Below are positions 58,558 to 64,000 of a stretch of DNA of 64,000 nucleotides, in pieces; position 1 is the stretch's first letter, and each line of letters opens with the position of its first letter. The notes under the pieces are model-generated. The model was not told the origin of the DNA and searched no databases. It worked only from the letters and a program-made list of their open reading frames with translations. Source of the stretch: Flavobacteriia bacterium (GTDB lineage: Bacteria > Bacteroidota > Bacteroidia > Flavobacteriales > Schleiferiaceae). The stretch is from positions 1 through 64,000 of the forward strand of contig JABXHW010000038.1 of NCBI GenBank assembly GCA_013373425.1. The letters are read 5' to 3'. The position numbers and the translations under genes were made by a program.

Positions 58558-60267
58558 ATGAGAAAACTCCTCGTATTTGCCCTCATTTTCAGCGCGCTTC
58601 AGATGCGTTCTCAGGATGATACCACCATCGTAGAAATCGATCCAGTTGTCACCCGATATTTCAGGGTGAGTGGATTGCCTTTTGCTGGATACTCTGAAAG
58701 AGCTGCCATTTTGGGTGCTCCTTACCTCGATCATCCAAGTATCATTGGCGGACCAAGCCAGGTGTATTATACCGTTTGCGAAATAGACACTTCTGCGAGC
58801 TGGTACTACCGCAAAACTTTCTACGATCCCCTTTTCGTTTTGACTGGCGATGATAGTACCACCTACTACCGAATTGAAGCCAATCCATTCTTTCAGACTA
58901 CTGCTGGCGTAGAACTCGATGCATCTAGCAGTAATCGAACGCTCTACGAAAATGAAAGAGGAGCATTTATCAGAGGCCAAATTGGTCGCCAACTCTTTTT
59001 CAATACTACGATCATGGAGAGCCAAACGGTGACAACCCGCTACATGGACTCCTACATTGAAAATAGGGAAGTCGTTCCCGGACAAGGTATAGCCAGACGA
59101 TTCGGTACCAATGGTTGGGACCATCGCTGGGCTAGCGGTAACATCAGCTACACTCCAAGTCAATATTTCAATTTTAGTCTGGGTCAAGGCCGCTTTTTTT
59201 ATGGGAACGGGTATCGTTCCTTATTCTTAAGCGACAATTCTCTCAACTATCCGTATTTCAGAATTGAATCCACCTTTGGTCCTGTGAAATATGTGAACCT
59301 GTGGACGCAGATGTACGACATCAGAAACTCAGTTATGGCGGGCGATGGCAATCGCAAGAAATGGTTGTCTACACACTATTTGAGCTGGAATGTCACAGAC
59401 CGGCTCAACATTAGCTTTTTTGAATCAGTGATGTCTGGTTCGGATACAAACAACACTGGGTTTGATGTCTCTTATCTTAATCCAATCATCTTTTACAGGC
59501 CTATAGAGGATCAAATTGGTAGTCGTCTGGGGAACGCAGTTCTAGGAATAGGAGGCTCTTATGATATCCTTAAACAAGTTCGGAAACCCAACCGCCTCGA
59601 TGATGTCTATCGCCTACGCGCTTATGGGCAGTTTGTCCTCGATGAATTCAATGTAGCGGCTCTTCGAGACAATAGTGGAAGTTGGCTAAATAAGTTTGGT
59701 TATCAACTTGGTGTTCGATATAGCCATGTGATTGAGCGGTATAATGGTGATATGATTGGAATTTCTCTACTAGCGGAATACAATCATGTTCGTCCTTTTA
59801 CTTACACACATAGAGAGACTCTTACGAATTACGCCCACTATTCTCAGCCACTCGCTCATCCGTTGGGAACCGATTTTAAAGAATGGGTGTTCCGAGCTCA
59901 AGCTACTTACAACCGTTGGATGCTTACATTGCATTACTCTGTAGCAGAGAGAGGAGTGAGTGAGATAATCAATGGAGAGTACTTCGGACAAGGAAGTGAC
60001 CTATGGGTGACGTATAATAATAGGAGTAGAGATGAAGGGTATTACGCTGGTGGAAGTCCATCCGTTATGATCAATAACTTCAGAGTCGAAGCATTCTATG
60101 AGTTTAATCCGAGCTGGAAGATGGGGCTATTCGCTTCGTTGGGCTATCGCTCGGGACCTATGTATCCATTGGTTACTGAAGATGTAAACCCGCTTCAAAC
60201 TTCGGATTCCTGGTGGATCAACTTCGGATTGAGAACCGATCTATTCCGTTCATTTAGCGACATCTAA
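58558..60267 (+). CDS. Large outer-membrane barrel protein, RemB/Wzi-like
   Basis: A 569-aa protein with a signal peptide (ends 'LQMRSQ') and a beta-barrel pattern through most of its length. Features such as 'GRQLFFNTTIMESQTVTTRY', 'YTPSQYFNFSLGQGRFFYGN' and 'SLFLSDNSLNYPYFRIESTF' resemble capsule-assembly Wzi-like proteins and the Flavobacterium gliding protein RemB, which share this pattern. The RemB role (gliding or surface adhesion) is a candidate only. It is flanked by two paralogous small barrels on the opposite and same strand. Confidence 0.75.
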   Translation: MRKLLVFALIFSALQMRSQDDTTIVEIDPVVTRYFRVSGLPFAGYSERAAILGAPYLDHPSIIGGPSQVYYTVCEIDTSASWYYRKTFYDPLFVLTGDDSTTYYRIEANPFFQTTAGVELDASSSNRTLYENERGAFIRGQIGRQLFFNTTIMESQTVTTRYMDSYIENREVVPGQGIARRFGTNGWDHRWASGNISYTPSQYFNFSLGQGRFFYGNGYRSLFLSDNSLNYPYFRIESTFGPVKYVNLWTQMYDIRNSVMAGDGNRKKWLSTHYLSWNVTDRLNISFFESVMSGSDTNNTGFDVSYLNPIIFYRPIEDQIGSRLGNAVLGIGGSYDILKQVRKPNRLDDVYRLRAYGQFVLDEFNVAALRDNSGSWLNKFGYQLGVRYSHVIERYNGDMIGISLLAEYNHVRPFTYTHRETLTNYAHYSQPLAHPLGTDFKEWVFRAQATYNRWMLTLHYSVAERGVSEIINGEYFGQGSDLWVTYNNRSRDEGYYAGGSPSVMINNFRVEAFYEFNPSWKMGLFASLGYRSGPMYPLVTEDVNPLQTSDSWWINFGLRTDLFRSFSDI

Positions 60268-60305
60268 TTCTGTCAGAACATTCTGTTCGCAATTAACTGA
60301 CAGAA
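60268..60305. repeat. Nested inverted repeats after the RemB-like gene
   Basis: TTCTGTCAG (60268-60276) and CTGACAGAA (60297-60305) form a 9-bp stem. The loop begins with AACATTCTGTTC, holding GAACA-TTC-TGTTC across the edge. It is not followed by T on the plus strand, so a terminator is unlikely; a regulatory site for the next gene is plausible. Confidence 0.55.
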
Positions 60306-60325
60306 AAAACAGGCGAATCGGTTTA

Positions 60326-60370
60326 GGCAGACATCGTTACTTCCCACTTGTAACGTTAAATATGTCTGCC
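60326..60370 (+). promoter_or_regulatory. Long inverted repeat up to the start codon of paralogue B
   Basis: GGCAGACAT (60326-60334) pairs with ATGTCTGCC (60362-60370), and CGTTAC (60335-60340) with GTAACG (60350-60355). The hairpin ends at the base before ATG 60371. As DNA it is a two-part operator; as RNA it could block initiation. The track's start (60362) lies inside the repeat. Confidence 0.65.
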
Positions 60371-61033
60371 ATGAAAAAGAATTTACTTTTCAGCATGGTG
60401 ATCTTTGTTATCATCAGCGTACCTACAGCTGCCCAAGAGATTGGCCTTTCATCCGGTGCGCAACTCATAAGAGGTGAGCTCACTGCTTACGGTAACAACT
60501 TCACTTCAATCACATCCCTAAGTGCATTCTGGGATATTCCAAAAGCTCGAAACTTTCGATACGGCGCGGAACTCCGCTATGCAAGCATGAATGTGAGTCC
60601 AGAGTTTGAAAACAGCTGGCTCGATACTTATGAATCTAGAGGATCAGATTTCTCAGCTATGCTCAGCATGAGATACTACTTTAACACCCCTAAGTACACA
60701 ACAAAACGTGCACAATCCCTTCTTTTCTGGACTCATTTTGGAGCAGGCTTACACATCGCTCAGTTTGAAAGCGTGAACATGGGCGTTGGACCTAAAGTGG
60801 GTGATGCCATCCAAGGAGATTTCAATGAATCTCGTACGATTCATACTGGAGCACTGGAGGTTGGTTTCGGCGCACAGTATTATATCACTGATCGATGGAG
60901 CATGAGCTTCTCAAGTGGTGGTCAATTTACAGGCAATGATTATTTGGATGGAGTTGCTGGCATTGGGAATGGAAAAGACTTTCCATTCTACATGATGCTC
61001 GGCGGATCTTATCTATTGCCAAACTTTAAGTAG
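60371..61033 (+). CDS. Outer-membrane barrel protein, paralogue B
   Basis: A 220-aa protein with a signal peptide (MKKNLLFSMVIFVIISVPTAAQ) and a beta-barrel pattern ('FWTHFGAGLHIAQFESVNMG', 'EVGFGAQYYITDRWSMSFSS'). It shares with paralogue A the closing 'TGNDYLDGVAGIGNGKDFPF'. The ATG at 60371 rather than 60362 begins the signal peptide and lies just after a long inverted repeat. Function is unknown; a common job with the RemB-like protein is inferred from position. Confidence 0.78.
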   Translation: MKKNLLFSMVIFVIISVPTAAQEIGLSSGAQLIRGELTAYGNNFTSITSLSAFWDIPKARNFRYGAELRYASMNVSPEFENSWLDTYESRGSDFSAMLSMRYYFNTPKYTTKRAQSLLFWTHFGAGLHIAQFESVNMGVGPKVGDAIQGDFNESRTIHTGALEVGFGAQYYITDRWSMSFSSGGQFTGNDYLDGVAGIGNGKDFPFYMMLGGSYLLPNFK

Positions 61034-61069
61034 CCAATTACACGCAATTGGTTAGCCCTGAGGGGGGTG

Positions 61070-61096
61070 AAGGGGGGCAGTTATTGTCCCCCTTTC
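61070..61096 (+). terminator. Terminator after paralogue B
   Basis: AAGGGGG and CCCCCTT form the stem, then TCTTAATTTG. The stop codon and last residues (KKGGQ) of the convergent exosortase F-associated gene lie inside it. A further CCAATT-ACACGC-AATTGG hairpin is at 61034-61051. Confidence 0.7.
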
Positions 61097-61542
61097 TTAA
61101 TTTGTTTCTCCCTTTCCATGACATACAAATAGGGAATCAACATCATCATCAACACCGGATTTAAGATGATTCGATGAAAGCTTGATACCAAGCTGGTATA
61201 ACCTTCAGGCATGTAATATACCATCGCGAAGTAGCTAGGTAGTAGGATGAGCAACCCAAATAAAAGGAGGCCTACCGCAAAGCGAGTGTACTGTCTATTC
61301 TGAAAGAGCGCATGAATGACGATGATACTGAAAATGTCATTCAAGATGTAGCGCAGCGTCTTATTGAAAATGACCATCTCTGGTTCAAAGGAGGATATAT
61401 TCTCAATGGTGTTGTGCCAAGTGTAGTGTTCACCGTGCATCCATGCCCAAGGGTTTATCTGATCTTTGAACACATACACGAAGCCCAGTCCAATCAAACC
61501 GGAGAACAACAGTGACCAATTGGGCTTCAGTAAACCGGTCAT
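61081..61542 (-). CDS. Exosortase F system-associated membrane protein
   Basis: A 153-aa integral membrane protein with about four helices. The pattern 'GLGFVYVFKDQINPWAWM', 'LRYILNDIFSIIVIHALFQN' and 'SSFHRIILNPVLMMMLIPYL' is that of the protein always encoded beside exosortase XrtF in Flavobacteriia. It overlaps xrtF by 4 nt. Its role is thought to be accessory to XrtF; the details are unknown. The stop lies in the hairpin at 61070-61096. Confidence 0.92.
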   Translation of the reverse strand: MTGLLKPNWSLLFSGLIGLGFVYVFKDQINPWAWMHGEHYTWHNTIENISSFEPEMVIFNKTLRYILNDIFSIIVIHALFQNRQYTRFAVGLLLFGLLILLPSYFAMVYYMPEGYTSLVSSFHRIILNPVLMMMLIPYLYVMEREKQIKKGGQ

Positions 61543-62117
61543 GCTTCCGGCTTCTTAGTGTTTCCATACTGATTAATCCACCAAATCCACAAGAGGAAGA
61601 TAGCTCCGTAAATGATGGCGGTAAACAGGTACTTGTGGAAGAAGTGAAATCCACTTCCATCAAAATCAACGTTGATAACGCCAAGGAGCAGAATCCTCCC
61701 CACATTGGCCACGTGAATGAAAGCCAAGCCCATTGGGATAAACCAAAGCATATTCTTCCACCGTCCACCGAAGCCAATAATAAAGGCAAGGAAGATGATG
61801 ATATTGGAAATGGAATTGCATCCTTCTTCAACACTCAAGGCGTATTCATTGCCAAAGTAGAGCGTGTCCATAGTTTGCTCATCCTCCGTAGCGTAATACC
61901 ATTGATGGTCTTCCAATACACTAGCGTCATAACCGATGAGATCAGCTGCATAGCGCACTTGATAGCTTACAAAACGGGTGATAGGATCGGTTTGCGGAGG
62001 TTCAGCAGTATCATACTTGTGGATGAACCACGAGGAGTAGAGAAGCGTGAGACCTGCATAAACCAGCAAGAATCGCAAAACGAAGAAAGCAGCACTTTTC
62101 ACTTCGGAAAGATACAA
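61539..62117 (-). CDS. xrtF: Exosortase family protein XrtF
   Basis: A 192-aa integral membrane transpeptidase-like protein. The exosortase catalytic residues are visible: Cys in 'SVEEGCNSISNIIIF' near 99, Arg in 'VANVGRILLLGV' near 137, and His in 'GFHFFHKYLFTAIIYG' near 160. Exosortases process proteins with PEP-CTERM-like sorting tails; the target of XrtF is not known to me. It is coupled by a 4-nt overlap to its associated protein and is 24 nt before the PorP/SprF gene in the leftward direction. Confidence 0.95.
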   Translation of the reverse strand: MYLSEVKSAAFFVLRFLLVYAGLTLLYSSWFIHKYDTAEPPQTDPITRFVSYQVRYAADLIGYDASVLEDHQWYYATEDEQTMDTLYFGNEYALSVEEGCNSISNIIIFLAFIIGFGGRWKNMLWFIPMGLAFIHVANVGRILLLGVINVDFDGSGFHFFHKYLFTAIIYGAIFLLWIWWINQYGNTKKPEA

Positions 62118-62141
62118 ATACAGACCTTCCCAGAATAGCGT

Positions 62142-63257
62142 TTACTGACGCCAATAATTTGAAGATCTTTCTGTGCTTCCCCATCCTAAACTGAAACAGT
62201 CGAGTGCACGTGGACGTCTTCTACCTCTTCTACAGATGTATGAATCTTTGAAAGTGTAAACGACGCCGAATTCATGCGTCCCAGCGGTATTCTCCACTCC
62301 CAGGTGAGGCAAGGTGAGATCATAGCTGTAACCCAAGGTCAAATCGCCAATAGAGTACATGAAGCTCACAATGAAGGCATCAAAATCATTATCCACCATG
62401 AAGACGTGCTTCTTGCGGTAAGAGAGACCAATGAGCATATTTGACATCACGTCGTAGTTGATATTGAAGGTGTTCGTTCTTAACACTTGTTGGTAATCGG
62501 CTACCCATCCAATACTCAGATAGTGGGGGTCATTAGTAAACCGACTGGTTTGAAAATGTGTGTAGGCGTACGCGGTTGTCCTCGGAAGCAAACGCGTCTC
62601 CAATCCGAAGAAGGACTCTACGGGTTGATTGATGTGGAACATGGCTAACCCGAGACTCACGTGACTACCGCGACTGCCAAAGTTGAATCGGAACCTCGTT
62701 CCAGCACCTAGATCAACTACCAGATTACTCACCTCGTTTTGTGGGTTCACCTGGCTCTGATTCAGATACAGACCCAAGTAAGGGTCAAGTTGATCTGAGA
62801 AGACGAGATCTTCCCAATCGAGCCGGCGCTGACCAAAGGCCACCTGCATTCCGAAGCTCCAGATGAACTTCTTATGTCGGAGTGCTCTCAATCCATTCCC
62901 AAATCGTCCAGGTAGATGCACGGCTACTAAAGCCGCAGCATTGGTGTTTCTCATGTATCCTTCACCTTCTGTATCATCGAATACACGAAGTCCGAACCCC
63001 ATATTCCAATTCGGACATGCTCCGGTAACATGGGCCATGTTGGTTTGGAACCTTGATGGAACTCGCGTCCATTGAGCGCGTGAGTTCAGGCCAACTGTGA
63101 GATCGCCATTCGAGCCGGCAAAGGCTGGGTTCAGGTAAATCTGATTGATGTTGAATAGGGAAAATGCAGGATCCTGTGCGCTGGAAGTAAATGCCAGGCA
63201 CATCACTGCTGCTATCGCAACAAGGCGGATCTTAACGTATGAGTGTAACTGTTCCAA
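62142..63257 (-). CDS. PorP/SprF family type IX secretion membrane protein
   Basis: A 371-aa outer-membrane barrel protein of the PorP/SprF family. The signal peptide ends 'FTSSAQ'; the family opening 'DPAFSLFNINQIYLNPAFAG' follows, with 'AQWTRVPSRFQTNMA' and the repeated '.VSLGLAMFHINQPVESFFG' and 'GDLTLGYSYDLTLPHLG' blocks. SprF-like proteins work with type B sorting-domain cargo. The upstream gene (63232-64000) is such a cargo and overlaps by 26 nt, so the two form a secretion pair. Confidence 0.94.
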   Translation of the reverse strand: MEQLHSYVKIRLVAIAAVMCLAFTSSAQDPAFSLFNINQIYLNPAFAGSNGDLTVGLNSRAQWTRVPSRFQTNMAHVTGACPNWNMGFGLRVFDDTEGEGYMRNTNAAALVAVHLPGRFGNGLRALRHKKFIWSFGMQVAFGQRRLDWEDLVFSDQLDPYLGLYLNQSQVNPQNEVSNLVVDLGAGTRFRFNFGSRGSHVSLGLAMFHINQPVESFFGLETRLLPRTTAYAYTHFQTSRFTNDPHYLSIGWVADYQQVLRTNTFNINYDVMSNMLIGLSYRKKHVFMVDNDFDAFIVSFMYSIGDLTLGYSYDLTLPHLGVENTAGTHEFGVVYTFKDSYICRRGRRRPRALDCFSLGWGSTERSSNYWRQ

Positions 63258-64000
63258 ATCTCAAAACTCTTCCATCCTTATATCGCTTCCCTGGCCAGAT
63301 GTAACCGTCGATGAATCGAGCGCTAATCTTCCAGACATAAGCCCCTGCGGGCAATTCCTCAGCACCATCATTGAAGAAAGTGCCGTCCCAAGCTTCAGTT
63401 GGTATTCCTTCTTCTGAACTCAATTCAGTCGACTCAAATACCTTATTACCGTATGCATCGAATATCTCCAAGTAGTACGATTCGATATTGTTTCCTTTAG
63501 GCAAGAATACATTTCCATCACCAACGCCAGTCAAGTCAGGAGCGAATGCATTTGGAACTTCCAAGCGATAGGCCAAGAGCTCAACTGTAATGCAAATGCT
63601 ATCCGGACAACCGTAAGGATTCCCAACGTACAAGCATACCTCGAAATACAAATCCTGTTCGTAACGCACGGCATTGAAGTCGTGTAACGGACTAAAATCC
63701 ATGCTCGTCCTCCCATCACCAAAATCCCAGAAGAACGTAGTATTCGCATCTACGAATTGTGATTGATTGATGAATTGAATCGTGCCGTCGCCATTAATTT
63801 GATAGGTGAATCCCGCTTCAGGTCTAGGATACACCTCAATCATTCGAGTAACAGTAATAGAATCTCTACATCCGAAGGACGTAACAATCAACAATGTCAC
63901 ATCATACACCCCAGGATCCGTGTAGGTGTGAGTGACCGTGCCAGTATTGGAGGTTGTGGTGGAGCCGTCTCCAAAATCCCAAACATAAGTGTCAATTCCT
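63232..64000 (-). CDS. PKD-repeat protein with T9SS type B sorting domain (5'-truncated)
   Basis: The frame is open to the right window edge, so the N-terminus is missing; the track start at 63909 is internal. The visible 256 residues show two PKD domains ('VWDFGDGSTTT', 'FFWDFGDGRTS'), each with the WDFGDG strand. A C-terminal gliding-motility-associated (type B) sorting domain follows: 'VPNAFAPDLTGVGDGN', 'YYLEIFDAYGNKVFES', 'AWDGTFFNDGAEELPAGAYV'. These proteins are exported by the type IX system with a SprF partner and often reach thousands of residues. It overlaps the PorP/SprF gene by 26 nt. Confidence 0.95.
   Translation of the reverse strand, partial: GIDTYVWDFGDGSTTTSNTGTVTHTYTDPGVYDVTLLIVTSFGCRDSITVTRMIEVYPRPEAGFTYQINGDGTIQFINQSQFVDANTTFFWDFGDGRTSMDFSPLHDFNAVRYEQDLYFEVCLYVGNPYGCPDSICITVELLAYRLEVPNAFAPDLTGVGDGNVFLPKGNNIESYYLEIFDAYGNKVFESTELSSEEGIPTEAWDGTFFNDGAEELPAGAYVWKISARFIDGYIWPGKRYKDGRVLRFGTVTLIR

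Noticed and set aside
61512-62138. 208-aa plus-strand frame across the exosortase genes
   Set aside because: Shadow of xrtF and its partner, which have clear family motifs on the other strand.
1-64000. CRISPR arrays, insertion sequences and riboswitches
   Set aside because: No regularly spaced direct repeats with spacers, no transposase frames and no recognisable aptamer core were seen on reading the window.

Overview
The window reads as chromosomal DNA of a Bacteroidota bacterium, most likely a marine-type member of the Flavobacteriales. Support comes from the long NusB form, T9SS type A and type B sorting domains, a PorP/SprF protein, exosortase XrtF with its associated protein, DUF4836, DUF4260, DUF4199 and HYC_CC_PP family proteins, an S46 dipeptidyl-peptidase, and promoters of the Bacteroidota form (TTTG near -33, TAnnTTTG near -7). 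The organism assignment is an inference from gene content; no rRNA gene is present.

Layout. Bases 1-4705 hold a housekeeping run: nusB (cut by the window), a DUF1573 lipoprotein, yajC, a YbbR-like protein, coaE and the NAD(P)HX repair enzyme. Bases 4755-6887 hold an ETHE1-like MBL/rhodanese sulfur enzyme under a Crp/Fnr regulator, with a perfect CGTGA-N6-TCACG palindrome between them. phoH, a hydrolase and two unknown envelope proteins follow. Bases 11045-14498 are a coupled trio: DUF4836 lipoprotein, a degenerate ABC ATPase and a FtsX-like permease.

Bases 14644-23596 are an integrated element of about 9 kb in the 3' end of a tRNA-Met gene. A 17-bp direct repeat marks both ends, a tyrosine integrase lies beside the tRNA, and an XRE-type switch lies at the far end. 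Inside are tail-fibre-like genes, an M15 endolysin, DUF1353, a holin-like protein, and a more AT-rich cargo block (ImmA/IrrE protease, PIN-domain toxin-like protein, membrane protein). No capsid, portal, terminase, tail-tube or replication gene is visible. This is the most unusual part of the window.

Bases 23795-31592 hold a START-like protein, a PAP2 phosphatase, a MarR regulator with its likely operator, a MacB-like ABC exporter with two permeases, a LuxR-DUF4199 pair and a glycosyltransferase. Bases 31652-35506 are one operon of ion-handling genes (VOC, TRIC channel, Kef-type antiporter, MscS). Then come an RRM protein, a SPOR-like protein, fabG, a VWA-like membrane protein, two tandem TlpA-like thioredoxins, a DPP11-like S46 peptidase, sucD, a VanX-like dipeptidase, a T9SS cargo protein, xseAB and DUF4260.

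Bases 49752-52715 hold a GyrI/SRPBCC protein and a two-gene amino-acid-lipid (GlsA/GlsB or OlsF-like) pair. Bases 52721-57630 are a likely copper-related run: histidine kinase, HYC_CC_PP protein, HMA protein, TonB receptor, FrnE-like DsbA. Bases 57753-61033 hold a RemB/Wzi-like barrel protein flanked by two paralogous barrels. The window ends with XrtF genes, a PorP/SprF protein and a PKD/T9SS type B adhesin that runs off the edge.
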